The notes under the pieces are model-generated. The model saw only the letters and a program-made list of their open reading frames with translations, did no database searches and had not been told where the DNA came from. Of a DNA stretch of 64,000 nucleotides, positions 45,862 to 59,060 are shown one piece after another. How positions within the stretch are numbered: the first letter of the stretch is position 1; every line of letters starts with the position of its first letter. The stretch spans positions 62,001 to 126,000 of the forward strand of contig JAQFWX010000091.1 in NCBI GenBank assembly GCA_027605045.1. Direction: 5' to 3'. The position numbers and the translations under genes were made by a program. Source of the DNA: Phallus indusiatus (lineage: Eukaryota > Basidiomycota > Agaricomycetes > Phallales > Phallaceae).

Positions 45862-48800
45862 TTATGGGACAGCAGCATTTCCATCCTCAGCAGAAGGATT
45901 AACAACAATACCACTAGCAGTAGCAGCGGAATCCGAAACGGAAACCAACTTTGCCGTCGTCATCGTTTGATCCTGAGCTTGAACCACTGAGACCAATTGC
46001 GTTTCTCCTCCACCACCGCTAGGAGGACTCGCCGCGTGAGTAGTATGAGTAACAGGCGACGTAGCAGGTGTTCGATTCGGCGTCGGAACAGAAGGCGGTG
46101 AACCGGTAGTAGTATTACTCGGGGGTATAAACCCAGATAAGGCACCGCTATTAGTACCGGTACTGCTGCTGGCGGGTCCAACGGCGTCAGTCGAACCACC
46201 ACCACCACCACCACCACCACCATTATCTGGATTTAGAGAAGTTGCAGTAACAGGAGGATATGGATTGCCGGTAACGATAACACCTATACGTCGAAGTCCA
46301 GCACCAGCACCATTACCACCACCGGGGTTTTCTCCATTTCCACCAGAAGAAGACGACGGAATAGTAACTTGAGGTTGGGGATTCACACCAGCGCTGACAC
46401 CAATTCCAGAATTACCATTACCACCACCACCAACAGCAGCAGCAGCATTACCGGTACCGACACCAGCAAGAACACTAGCAGCAGCAGCAGCACTACCCCC
46501 AGGAGACTTCTTCACCACAACTCCTCCTCCACCCGCACCAGCACCAACACCGCTAGCAATACGTGACTTATACTCCCTATCCACATCCTTCAAAAAGTCC
46601 AATAACGCAACACTCCCCTGACTCCGCCCCGGAATACCTTTCGACAGTATCCCATCCCCACCAGTACCAGAACCAGGACCACCGCTGCCACCGCCTCCAG
46701 CAGCACCAGGACCTCCGAGTCCTAAGCTGCCTTTTTCGGGAAGCATCGATCCGCCGTTTAAAATTTCAACGACACGAGGATCTTCATACGGACCTCCTGG
46801 ACCGTACTTGTCCGCTAATTGTAACGTCTGTTCACAATCGGATCCCCACGAAGTCTGTCGAAACAAAGCCTGCAAAACATGATTCTGAAAAAAAATAAAA
46901 AAAATCAATCTTTGATTTCAATTTTTTTTTGTTAGAAACCAACCTTCGTGATCCTCTTATTTCCACACCCCTCAGCAGTAGGCGGCGTCTTCCTATTCGC
47001 CCAAGTAGCCACAATCCTCGCCGCAAACCGATACCCCTTCAACAACTCCGGAATAGGCAACAACCTACCCTTCGACGCAGCAAACTCCATATATCCATCC
47101 TCTTTTTGAATGTGCGATCTCAAATACGCTACGATCGCCGCATTAATAATTTCTTTCGGTGCTTTCCCGCCCGGATGATTCACAAACGTCGACGAGGAGG
47201 AGGATGGTGTTGCTGCTGCTGCTGCTGATGTTGATGAATTGGCCATTCGACTTGACATGGGCGGGAGTAGATGAGGGGTGGATGTGTATTCTCCGGGTGA
47301 AGTCGGTTGTTGCTGTTGATAGTGAGATGGTTGTGCGCTGCTCGATGCTGAAGATGTGTTTGGACCACCTGGACCACCACCACCACCACCACCACCGGTA
47401 TTAGACGAACCGCGTAATCGTCCCGAAGTAGAAGACGAAGTAGCAACATTGCCCAACCCCAAAAGCGCATTGGATCGAACACCAACGGGTACAATATTAT
47501 TAGTCGACAACGGCGATAACCCAGGATTATTATTTCCACTCCCTCCTCCCGCTCCGCCGCTATTATTAGAATTATTATTATTACTATTGTTGTTGTTGTT
47601 ATTTCCCCCCGGAGTAGAATTCGAACCACTACCGCCTCCACTGCGCGAATCAGGCCTCGAAATACCCACTCCCATTCCAAATCGATTTTTCCCGGTCGAA
47701 CCACTCGAAGAAGACGGAGCATGAGGATGAGGATTATTCCCCGACGATCCACCAGCACCGGGACTTGACTCTGCCCCGGTAATCACGTTTTCCATTAACA
47801 TCGACGTACCACCCCCACTCGCATTTAACCCCGAATTGGAATTCTGCGCAGCCGTTGAAGAACCACCACCACCACCAGAAGCCATCCCGCTCACATTGTT
47901 CATTCCCATCCCTACACCAACGATATTCCCCAACCCAAAATTCCCAACTCCCGCAGACCCACCACCTCCACCACCCCCACTTCCGCTTCCATTCCCATAC
48001 GCAGCTCCTCCACTCGAAGACGAATTATGATGGTGAGGATGATTATTCCCATTCGTTCGTTGTCGTTTATTAACAGCCGAATCCTCTTCGTGACTTCTTT
48101 TCTGTCCGAGCGTAGGTGACATACTACCACTATTATTTCCTCCTGCTCCTCCACCGCTATAATACGACTGTGATGGATGGCCTACATTATGCATATGATA
48201 TGCCGGATGTGAATGAGGATGAGGAGGATAGGGATGCGGATGCGAGTGAGGATGCGAGTGAGGATGCGCCGATGGAGGACTGGAATAGTATTCTTCATAC
48301 GACATTGAACTAACGTTAAGTGGCCCGGCTGACGACGACGCAGCAGCAGACGACCCCGGGTTCATATTTACATTCACACCCATTCCACCGCCGGGCATAC
48401 CTATCCCCGTGCTCATACCCATACGAGAAGGAATACCCCGAGATTGAAAGTGCAAAGGCTGATGTGGTGAAAATGCTGTAGAATGTGAATGTTGTGGGTG
48501 TTGTGGGTGTGGGTGTTGATGCATCGGATGGTGCGGTGTATGCGATCGGTGATAAGGGTGAAAATCATGTGCAGGGCGAGATTCAAAGTTCTGTGTATAT
48601 CGCATGTGAATATTTTGATAAATCATAAATTGTTTATGAAGAGAAACAAAAACTCACGGGTTCGATAATAAGTTCGATGGTCTTTTCGCGAGATACCATG
48701 AGCAAACTTGACGGCTGACATTCCATTGTACCATCATCCGAAATACGAACAAAACATTGACGATATTTACCGCGTCTAGCATAGACCTTTGCCGCACCTT

Positions 48801-50763
48801 TTAGAAAAAAAAACCCAAAAAGGGGGGAAAATGAACACAAATTTTTCAAAAAAATTATTATAAAAAAATTCCAAGGAAAATCAAGAAGAAATCTTTTAAC
48901 GAACAGCAAAGAAGAAGAAAAGCTAAAAATGTATGTACCTTCTAGCCTGCCCGTAGTCATCTGCAAAGCTTTAATAACCTCTTCTCCATCAGCCCACCAA
49001 GGCCCAGACGACGACGACCCTTCACCCCCACCTCCACCCCCACCACCCGACCCGGAGCTCGATCCATCACGGAGACCAACGCTAACCTCCGCAAGCTGAA
49101 AATCAGGCTCTTCCGACCCTGTAAATCGTATATCCTCCATAAGAAGTACAACAATCTCTTGAGTGTGTCCAGGGCTGGAGGGTGGAAGTGGAGGAGGTGG
49201 AGGTGCTGCTCCTGCTCCTGCTCCTGCAGGGTGTATTTGATGTTGTGGTTGTTGTGGTTGTTGAGGTGGTGGAGGTGGAGGAACGCTCGATCGGGGTGTT
49301 ATAGTCGGAGTCAGGGTCTGCGTTGGAGGAGGTTGTTGTGGTTGCGGTTGTGCTTGAACGGGAGGTAAAGCTGGGGTTAACGAAGGAGTTAGAGTTTGCG
49401 AGGGAGGATGAGGTGGAGGAGGAGCGGGATAGGATAGAAGCGGGGAGGTCGTTATGTCGGGTGGTAGCGCGGAGGACGACGCTAAAGCGGAATCACTCGC
49501 GAATGCACCAGACTGCGGTTGTTGTGGTTGTTGTGGTTGTGGTGCATCTGGATCGGGATCGGCGGTTAGAACACCGACGTCTGGAATACGTGGAGGAATC
49601 GAGCTAAAAGGATACATTGATGTTGCTGTTGCTGCTGTATTTGTCGTTGCCGTTCCGGAATTGGAACTAGGTTTCGGACGAGGTAAGCCAGATTTACGAG
49701 CTGATTCGGAGGAAGTTGAAAAGGGACGGGACGGAGTAGTTGGCGAGGGACTAGACGAAAGATGACGAGAGGAGTGACGGTGATGTTGCTGGTGTTGTTG
49801 CTGGTGTTGATGATATTGATGATGATGGTGGTGGTGGTGGTGGTGCTGTTGCTGTTGGGATGAAATGGAGGCGGGATCACGGGGAGCAGCAGCAGAACCG
49901 GCGGGAAGACCAGATTGGGTAGCGGCGATAATCTGACTAATCGAGGTACCGCTGTGGACTGTTATGGAGGCGGGAGTGGCGGAAGGCGACGGAACGATGG
50001 ATTGGTTCCGCGGGCCGACACTGCCGGAAGGTGAGTTGGTGTTATCGGGAGAAAAAGTGGTGGGAGAAGGGGATTGTCGATAATAGTCGCGGTGAGCAGG
50101 AGCACTGGCACGATGAGGGTTTCGTTCTCTTTCTCTGTCCCTGTCCCTGTCCCGCTCTCTGTCTCTGTCTCTGTCTCGTTCTCTATCTCGTTCTCTATCT
50201 CGTTCCCTGTCTTTCTCCTTTGTTTCGAGACTGGTATGCCGTTGATGATGACGATCATCGTCACGCTCTGGGCGTGAAGCACTGGGAGACAGGGAACGAT
50301 AGTAGTTCATGTTTTTATTCTGAGAAGGGGTATTCGAGTGTGATTGGGTATATGCAGCATTGGGGTAGTAGTTGGTACTGTAAGAGCGAGTGGAGGACAT
50401 AGAAGCAGGAGGAGATTGTCGTCGGGAAGTCTGGAGTTGCTCGGTAGCATGACTGGAAGTTTTAGATGAGGAACCACCTTGTAAAAGTCGTTGAGCACTT
50501 TCTGGATGTGTCAGACGCGAAGCAGAGGCGGTAGAGGTAGAAGTGGGATTGGTAGTAGGGCTGGTGGAAGCTGTCTCTGGCGGCTGACGGCGCGGAAAGT
50601 TGTACGCGGACCAGACGCCCTGAGCTGGACGGAGAAGAGGTTGGGGTGGGGGCGAATCTGAGGGATGTTCCGATTGCAAGTCGTCGTCTTGTTGCTGTTG
50701 TTGTTGGTGCTGTTGGTGCTGTTGTTGTTGCTGTTGAGCCTGCAGCAAATGGGTTAATCTCAT
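45862..50763 (-). CDS. giant low-complexity nuclear regulator, basidiomycete type
   Basis: About 1,544 residues in four exons (introns 48798-48938, 48591-48657, 46885-46943). I do not know a named family. Low-complexity tracts dominate: poly-Gln at the start, Arg-Glu/Arg-Asp dipeptides (DRERDRERDRERDRDRDR), poly-His, poly-Pro, poly-Gly, Asn and Ser runs. Between them lie two conserved-looking blocks. One spans intron 1: VLLMEDIRFTGSEEPDF, AEVSVGL, EVIKALQMTTGRLEGAAKVY, YRQCFVRISDDGTMEC, then MVSREKTIELIIEP. The other is near residues 1150-1250: IINAAIVAYLRSHIQKEDGY, LLPIPELLKGYRFAARIVATW, TAEGCGNKRITKNHVL and QALFRQTSWGSDCEQTL. The pattern suggests a transcription or RNA regulator. An upstream exon ending GACAATCG could splice to Gln-rich exon 2 by GTATGT/CTGCAG, so the true start is uncertain. 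Confidence 0.75.
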
Positions 50764-51036
50764 GGCAGGGTCTTGAGAAATGGAAACATACCGATTGTCT
50801 GTTTGGAACCAATATATATAGCGGAGAAAAAATTTATATGGGAGAGATTTGAATCAATGACGAGGGTTTCAAGAAATTTGTAAGAAATAGAAAAAAAATA
50901 TTAATATTATATAAAAAGCCTAAGCTCGGAAGAGGGTACGTACTGGGACATGGAGACATGTGTGGATATAACAAGAATGCACAGTGGTATATAATATGCT
51001 TTACTTGAGGAAGACAAAGATAAAGACAAAGAAGAA

Positions 51037-51054
51037 AGAGAGAGAGAGAGAGAG
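51037..51054. repeat. (AG)n microsatellite
   Basis: Nine AG units in a row within a purine-rich stretch upstream of the large minus-strand gene. On the minus strand this is a CT-rich leader of the type seen before fungal start codons. Confidence 0.7.
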
Positions 51055-53010
51055 CCGCTGTTTGTTTCTGAAACTGATTCTGATTCGCTTTCTCCGTCGC
51101 CGGACGTGTCCCTGGAGGAATGAGGGGCGGATAATTCCGGCAGGAGGAGGATGAGACTGGTTAGGATACGTTCCCTCGGAACCAAATTTGAGCAGGAGAG
51201 GTGGGAGCAAAAAAGCGCAGGACGAGCCTTGAACCAAAGCAGAGGCCCTTCGACAGTCACCCAACCCCAGGCGGCCAAACAACCGCATCCAATTTTGCTT
51301 CCGTCGCCCACTCATTTTTCGTAATTTTTACTTCCGCTGCTCCCTGGCACTCCCAGTTGCCCCGTCGCCTTCCCCCCTATATCCACGACGGCCATTCAAT
51401 CCCATTCCGGAAGAATATTCTGCCCCCCTCCGTTTATTATGTATTCGCATTTACTTATGTTTGAATGAATGAACCTCACACAAAATATGTACAATGCAAA
51501 GAATCGTCCATTGATTGCTTGCCATTAAATACAACTAATACAAATACATCCAAGCACACTGCAATAATACAATTCATTTTCCACATGCCACCCAATTCCC
51601 ATTTTCTATCTCTTCCCGTGGGTAAATATATCACAAACAATCCACCGTTCCTGCACCGATCTCCAAGCCAGGGTCGTCCCGCTTTGTCCGAGATGCTCAG
51701 CTTTCAGCAACGGCTATCGTATGTAAAAACCTTGCTCCAAGTCGCTTAATCCATCATCGGGTATTTTCATCATGTACATGTTTGTTTCAGATTTCTTGAA
51801 ACATATACTCACAAGCACCCTAGAGCCTCAATCTTTCAGGCTCCGGGAAACGGCTGGCGATTTGAGTCTGTCAGCCCGGCTTGATTACTTTATGGTCTTG
51901 CTTTACACCCCAAAACAGTCTCAAAGCTTATTGCTAACTCTAATCTGATTTGAATAACGTCACTCTCTTTAACGCTCTATTATTTTCCAAGAACAGTCTG
52001 CAGAAGAGTGGATCTATGCTACATCCTCCCTGTTCCGCGTGTAAATACTTGTAGCTCAATGGAGATGGCTCTTTGAAGCATATATGTATATGCATCTGTT
52101 ACCATGCGCTCTATTTAATACTATTAGTATAACGTAGTACATATACCCATGTCCGCTTGTTAGACCGACTCGGTATCGAACCAATACATAATAACACCGC
52201 TTGTGCCAATCCCTCCGATATCATAGGAGCGAAACGGCGCCAATGAACGACTGAATGGAGAATCGAGTTAAGCGGATGGCAGCTAAGAAGTCATAAGAAC
52301 TTTTACGTCACGCAATATCCCGGTACACTTCCCCTTGCTAAGTCGGGTACCAAACTCAAGTGCGTAGTACGAAAACAGATTGTGTATATCACTCTTGTCA
52401 AAGTATGCATATATATACATACATGCCATGCACGTATGTATAACATAATATTCTGATCAGGAGTTGATATACAGAAAATAAGGTTTACAGTGTCGATAGC
52501 AGATCTTGATGATCTCCGTATCCGGCTTCGTCGAGATCGTCACACCATATGCCTTTGTGGAACGGAGTAAGGGCCAACCAGGAAAAAGATAAGTGTGGAC
52601 CCTCAGGCTAAGAAGCACAATGTTGGGATGTAAGTACTGGCCCTTCTAGAAAAAGAAGCTTCGGACGTTTGACTTGATCCACGGTCACCGAGGATGTCTG
52701 TTTAGTACATACATACATCGAACATTAAGAACTTGCAAGTATTAACAACGCTCGAGAAAGGGGAAGATTACACAACAAATTCCTCCACAAGTCGTCGTTC
52801 AACTTGCTCAAGTACTACGGTATGTAATATGTATATATGCACTTCATAATCCAGTTCCAACGACTCCTGGGGAGTCAAAGTATAAAATAGGAGAAAACGC
52901 AGTTTAAGGTTTCCGCGGCAATCTCTATTCTAGAATAATAAATTATTTCTATATAATTTCATTTCATGCTGAAACAGAAATGGAGAGTCACTCACTTATC
53001 ATGTCATGAT

Positions 53011-53037
53011 ACATATATGTACATACATACATACACA
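53011..53037. repeat. ACAT/ATAC simple repeat
   Basis: Alternating ACATACATAC-type repeat inside the gene-free region. Similar, shorter runs occur at about 52415 and 52710. Confidence 0.6.
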
Positions 53038-56000
53038 AGTTCGTCAACGACCAGCGGTGGAATAATAATTAAACCCACGTGAAAATTGAAAATGCAATGT
53101 CCAGACCTTTGAAAAAAAAATTCTGAAATCACTACTTTCATCAAATTTAACTTCGTTCGATGAAATGATTTTCCTCGAGGTACATGCTATGTACGCGCGT
53201 AACGGGTAACACTGTCATGAGACGGAGCGATACTCCTTAGAATCTCAACGGATAAAGTCGAATCGTGAATTATTCACCGTCGACCCTAATTCGGTGACCG
53301 CTTCGGCGCGGAGAAGGGGAGAGAGAGGGGAAAATTCAATCTCAAATCCTTGAGTCGATCTACGTATCAGATCAGAAAAACGCCTCAAAATCGATGGACT
53401 CACATTGAACAATTTGGGTGATTATACCGAGTCATGGTTTGTTTATTCTACAACCAGCGAACAAGGGTTCTTATTTCTTTTCCTTTGCTGGTTCCGGCAA
53501 CTCAAATTTCAAAAGGGGAAAAAAACACCCACACGCAATGAAAAGAAAAAGAGTAAATGTTGCATCACGTAGCACAATAACTTGATCTTAAGATAGTGGC
53601 GTTCCGAGTTCCCTCCACTTTTTTTTATGCCCGAGACTGCCAACCCTTCTCACGTGGCCGAAAGATAAACTTACATAAAATGCAAATGCATAATTGACTG
53701 CGGAAGTAAATGATATCACAAGTAGCCAGGGATAGATATTCGGTTTTGGTACTTTTTTTTTTGAAGGCCGTTAATATGGATATGAACACACATATGTGTC
53801 CGTATGTGTGTTTGTACGTTCAGGTCCGGATGATTTGGCCCGCACCGGTACCATAGTACAAAAGTGTTAACTTCAAATGTCAGGAAGATTCAGAGCTCCG
53901 AGGCTCCTATGTATAGCGGGGGCATGTTAAAATCACTTGTAAAATAGACTCGAAAAAAACTCCTTTAATCACTGGTTAATAAAGCATTTAATACTCCAGG
54001 CCCAGCCTTTGTGAGTGTCTCGACCCTCCCTTAAAAATTGTCACTAAAAGAGAGCCCGAACGAGAAAATGAAAATCGTCACCACTCGCCTCCCTTCATTC
54101 CATTTCAATTTTGAATTCATTAAAGCTCTCGCCCATTTTCTTTACCCCAATATTGAAAATTAAAAAGTCCCCAGCTGCAGGGCAGTCATCTAAACCCATG
54201 TACAGCACTGACTCCTGAGTGAGAGAGATGAGATGAGAACTAATAAGCCTGGGATGGCAAACTCAACCTGCAGTTGAAAATCTTTCTCGGTCCTGAACAT
54301 TATCGAATCCTAAAATTAATCGTAAAGAATCGGATGTGCATGTTCAGCGGGATTCTTGGCACATACATATTACGGCAACGTTTTGGTTCGTTCATGTTGC
54401 TTGATTAGGAACGTTCCCCGTCGGTCCTGCATCATCAGGACTTCGATAATGGTTTAAAATCCCTCTTTTTCAATTCGTCGCGTATATATTTGTCATAGCG
54501 GGTGCCCATTTGAAAACCTTTCAAACGACAATAGCAGCATACTAAAAACCTTACCTCATGATATATATGGTACGCCAGATATGGAAATATTAAAACTACC
54601 AAAAACATGTTAGTAATGCGCCAATGAAGCCTTCAAATCCAGTGGCAATTTGAAAAAAAGTAGCGGTCTGAAAATCTAATCAAGAACTGCGGGTCGACAC
54701 CAGACTCAGAACATAACCAAATATTTACATACTGAATTTTGAATGTCGAACGTTGAGCGTTGAACGCTAAAATCAGGAACTCAACTTCAATACGCGAGTC
54801 GCGACGGCGCCTCGCGTCTCGGGACTCGGAAGTCTGGAGCACTACTTCCAAATTTCGCAGTGCACCCCATTTTGGATTTCACTTCCATTCAGTAACCCCA
54901 TTGACGATGAGGGCTTTAATCGATCGGAAAAGAAAGGCTGGGTTTTCTAATGAACTCTCCTATTAGGTGAGCCACTGTCTCCACTATCACGGTCATCGGA
55001 CATTTCAAAGTTCAAACTGAACCAGACGTGTAGCACCATATAAAAGTCTAGATTTCAAGTTGTAGTAATCCCTTTCAGAACAAGCCGACGAGCTAGGACG
55101 TATTTCCGAATCAAGCCTTGAGCTTGATATTTTTGAGACTGAACACAATCGAGAGATAAGCTATGATCCAATCTTTTAGTCTCTTATAATCTAGAACTTG
55201 TCGGGTAAAATGCAGGAACCTCTTGCGCTCTACTACTACATATATTGGTAGCTTTGAATGCTATATATTAATGTTCCGGAAGACACGAGACTCTGTTATC
55301 GTCGCGTTCCTGTTGGAATGAATTGCTCCTAAACTGAGCTGTCAATGTGGCCTGTGGCAAGGCACTATAATGGACTGCCTCTAGGCCTAAGGTCTAAATA
55401 GTGCTATTGCGCCACAATGTCATAATCAAAAATGGAGACGATGTCATGTAGTACTCTTGGCAAACCAATGGTATTGCGGTTTTCTCGAGCTCCAGCCTGG
55501 GACCTGGGTAATGTCAATACATAGTATTGGAGCAATTGAGCATTGAACTGCAGTCTAATTCAATACTCAATGCTCGTGACCTCAACATGAATCATGACAC
55601 TGCCAGAAGGAATACATTACATCTGAATTGTTCTCTAACCGAGATGAGATTGATAACGTTTCAAATTTCAAAAAAAAACGGGTCCTGCAGCATGATAAAA
55701 TATGCACGTTCGAGTCGTATCAGTAAGCCCAAAAAAATCATCGAAATCGATTAGATGTGGATATGTTTGGGTCTAGTGGCTTGAAGAAATGGAGTTGATA
55801 GTGCTACTAGGACAGATTTCCGCTAGATAATGACTTGTTCCCAGAGGAGCAGAATGGAACAATTCATTTTCGGCATTGCTGTTTTTTTCCGGATGATGCT
55901 TATCCGTAGTAGCGCGCGTGCCGCGTAATTTCGATAAATAATCGGCCTCCAGTTTTTGGATGACCCTTAATATTACACATAGTCGGTCTCCCGCCCCGCA

Positions 56001-56074
56001 GTGCTAAAGCAAAGTGCTAACGATAGTAATACATCCTACACTTTGGTTATACTAATAGATCTACTCTGCCGGTC

Positions 56075-58417
56075 ATGGGTGTCGATTTTCACCCTATCGA
56101 TGTAGGTCGTTTCAAATTTCAAAAAGTCGATCATAGTTTATAAATTTTTTGGGTCGTGATCAAGGCCACAGATCCAGCACTGACTTACCTCCTTGTCGGC
56201 AGTTTTGTTGTCTTTTTCAGCATGATATCACTTCTCGCCAAACACAGAGTAACGCGTTCCTTTTCAATGTTTTTCTGTATTGTTGACATCATCTTCCCCG
56301 AGAATAGCTTTATATCGGCGAATCCATTCTAGCCACCGCATTCGGAATCATCATCGGCCCACACGGTGCAAATATCCTTGATCCCCGAAAATGGGGAAAC
56401 GGTTCCACCAGCGTCACTTTCATTACACTCGAAATCATGCGGGTTACCCTCGCTTTAGGTCTTTTTGCTATTGGCGTCGAGCTACCTCAAGCTTATCTGG
56501 CTATTCATTGGAAAAGTCTTGCGTTGACCGTTATACCCACAATGGCGTTCGGATGGGTTATCTCCGCTGGTTTCATATACTGGTTATTTCCCGGGTTGAC
56601 TTATATATCATCTCTTTGTATATCTGCTTGTCTTACTCCTACTGATCCCGTAAGTCTCCGACTTTCCACTGATTTAGATATTTCCCCTTTTGTTATCGAC
56701 TGATCACCTATCTTCCCTTGTTAGGTTTTGGCTGTGGCTATCACATCAGGAGCATTTGCTGTTCAGCACGTCCCCATTAACATCCGAAGACGTAAGTCCA
56801 ATACAAAACCCTCTAAAATATCAGACCCCAGAACTTAAATCGAATCATCAGTTCTTGCTGCCGAGTCTGCAGCAAACGATGGTCTGGCATACCCTTTTCT
56901 CAGGTACGCACACGTCTCCCCGATTACAATACACTCTCATGTCAAGCGTCCTAGCATCTCCGCATATCTCTCCATAGAAGCCTCAAAGCGTCAAGCCATA
57001 GGCGACTGGTTCGTCGTCGGATGTTTATGTATGTATGCTCCAACAGCGCCTCTGTTTTAATTCAATTAAGGACTCATTAGAATTTTCGAATAGACCAAGT
57101 CGTCCTTGGCACGGTATTGGGTACCTGCCTAGGCTTTTGCTTCTCCCATTTTATGAAATTCGCCAAACGAAGGGGTTTCATCAACCGCGAAACATACATC
57201 ATACAATACGTTGCAATGACATTTCTTACCATCGGGTTATCCGATTTGCTGGGCACAGACGATTTACTAGCGGCTTTTGCAGCCGGTAAGTACGCCAACT
57301 TGAAACCCCTCGTCGACTCTTGGTTCCATTTTCTGAATCTCGATTTTCATCCATTTGACAAATCATTATCAGGATCGGCAATTTCTTGGGACGGTGACTT
57401 CAATGCTGAAACTGAGAACGACATTTTTGCAACAGTCATAGATTTGGTAGTGAATTGCGTTGCATTTATATATATCGGAGCCTGGTTGCCTTTTTCTAGT
57501 TATAGTATTCCAGAGGTGATTACTACGTACTACCATTCGAAACCGTTGCTCATCAAATTTTACGAGCAGCTCAATATTGAGCCCTGGCGACTCCTAGTGC
57601 TATTTCTACTGATTCTCATATTTCGTCGACTCCCCTTTTTGATGCTATTATACAAATGGGTTCCCGATATCAGTGACTGGAGAGAAGCAGTATTTGCCGG
57701 CCACTTTGGTGCGTTTTCAAAACTTTTATTCCCGGAACCTAATTCATAATTATATCAGGTCCTATGGGTAATGTTTTACTTACTCCTCAAGACATTGGAT
57801 GATTTCTGATGTGACAAACTAGGCGTGGGCGCAATTTTTATATCCACTCTTGCTATCACAAGATTGACGGAACCGCACCTTCCGCCTCGCAACCAAGAGG
57901 AGAGGCTCGCAGCGAGCCTTCATCCCCTCGTATCTTTCGTTGTTCTAGGATCAATCATAGTCCGTGAGTAACATATATGCTTACTTTTATTTTTTTTGAA
58001 CCAGGAATAATTATGTTGTCAGATGGACTATCCGTTCCGTTCATTAAGATTGGACGTCGAACGATGACTTTGTCTGCTCCCTGGTCCAAGCTTACCAATT
58101 CCGTAAAACCAGACTGGCTTTTCTCTGTTAGAGAGATAAGCCCCGTCGAAAGAACGGAAGATGAAATAGCCATAGGATCAGAAGAAGACGGAACGAGCGT
58201 GGCTTTGAGACCTAACCCTTCTAGTCCGGTGGACTCTATTCTACCGAAACTGGAACCTGTTCACGGTTTTGAATTTAATCCCTCGATCACACCGTCTCTG
58301 CCCGCCCTTCCGCAATTTGTCCCTTTTATTCCTCTCTCTAACGGAAACTTCACTTCATCTTCTAAACCCAATAGCATACCCAATGCCGTGTCCAAAGCTG
58401 ACAATCACAGAGAATAA
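56075..58417 (+). CDS. plasma-membrane Na+/H+ antiporter, NHA1/SOD2-like
   Basis: A fungal cation/proton antiporter that exports Na+, Li+ or K+. Exon 1 codes MGVDFHPID, and intron 1 (56102-56164) leads to ATDPALTYLLVGSF. Family motifs follow: LYIGESILATAFGIIIGPHGA, LALGLFAIGVELP, CLTPTDPV (the conserved TDP ion site), VLAVAITSGAFA, VLAAESAANDGLAYPF (the ND pair that binds the ion), KRQAIGDWFVVGC, GLSDLLGTDDLLAAFAAG, SWDGDFNAETEND and PMGVGAIF. The C-terminal tail is about 100 residues, much shorter than the tail of yeast Nha1. Many introns of 50-65 bp are present; exon ends were checked at the key motifs only. An exon-1 relic of a second copy lies 400 bp downstream. Confidence 0.88.
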
Positions 58418-58787
58418 CAACTAAAGTCAGGGCGGCTATCGACCGTCATTCATGCTGAGAAGACCAGTGTTGTTCCCCGGAGATACATCGTTAGGTCTCA
58501 AGCTGAAGCCCTCATCGTCATTTTTACATCATCTCTTGCGCTATTACAATTACTGTTTTGTATACCTTGCTTTCTGAATATATGCTGTGAATTCATGATG
58601 ATTATCAGAGATGCTAAGAAGTGCGCATATATGCGCTTAGGACGGCAGGAGTCACGGTGCCTCCGTATATTATATATTATGGTTGCAAAACACTAGAGTC
58701 GGGATTTCCGCCGACCTTTTCGTTTCACCCAGCCACTGATTAATCCGAAATTACGGCACTTGGCACTATATGTAGTCCCTCAGACAA
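58418..58787. other. 3' flank of the antiporter gene
   Basis: Non-coding stretch with the 3' flank copy 1 (58539-58605) and an AT-rich TATATTATATATTATG run before the relic. No gene seen. Confidence 0.5.
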
Positions 58788-59060
58788 TGACATGGGTGTC
58801 GACTTCTACCCTATCGAGGTAGGTTATTTAAAGTTGGTCATGCTAATAATTTATGATACATAATACTCTTCTGTTTTCTTAATTCTCAAACGCCACAACT
58901 ACTTGCTCCTCAGCAGCAGTCAGTTGTCGTCTCCCTTAAACTATCACTTTTGATATAAGCTCCCGTCGTTATTCTTATGTCCTGATCAGGGCTATTACAA
59001 TTGCTCTTCTTCTTTACCTTGCTTTCATAATATATCTCGTGACTTGATAATCAGTGAATT
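58788..59060 (+). pseudogene. relic of a duplicated antiporter gene
   Basis: The bases around 58791 read ATGGGTGTCGA then TTCTACCCTATCGAGGTAGGT. They match the start codon, exon 1 and donor of the antiporter at 56075 with a few substitutions (MGVDFYPIE against MGVDFHPID). No downstream exon is present. Instead, at 58990-59055 the sequence resembles the antiporter's own 3' flank at 58539-58605 (CTATTACAATT, TACCTTGCTTTC, AATATAT, ATTCA). A tandem copy that lost nearly everything between exon 1 and its 3' flank explains this. Confidence 0.65.

Larger units (their letters stand above)
50764..56074. other. 5.3-kb gene-free region
   Basis: The first 600 bp is probably the promoter and leader of the large regulator, with an AG microsatellite. 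The rest is AT-rich, with TATG/CATA alternating runs and no open frame over about 100 codons. No splice-joined coding blocks, tRNA or intact transposon was recognised. The segment CGTTTCAAATTTCAAAAA occurs at about 55660 and again at about 56107 in the first intron of the antiporter gene. The region could hold a long regulatory domain, non-coding RNA or decayed mobile DNA. Confidence 0.5.

Noticed and set aside
46369..49607. Several long plus-strand open frames opposite the large regulator
   Set aside because: They mirror the repeated codons (GGT, CAA, CCA, AAT) of the real minus-strand gene and give only homopolymer-like peptides.
50061..50280. Tandem array that might be a CRISPR or minisatellite
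   Set aside because: It is the coding RE/RD dipeptide tract of the large regulator, with no spacer structure.
50907..51315. Overlapping minus-strand open frames upstream of the large regulator
   Set aside because: Driven by the AG/CT repeat and lacking any domain; more likely leader sequence of the regulator.
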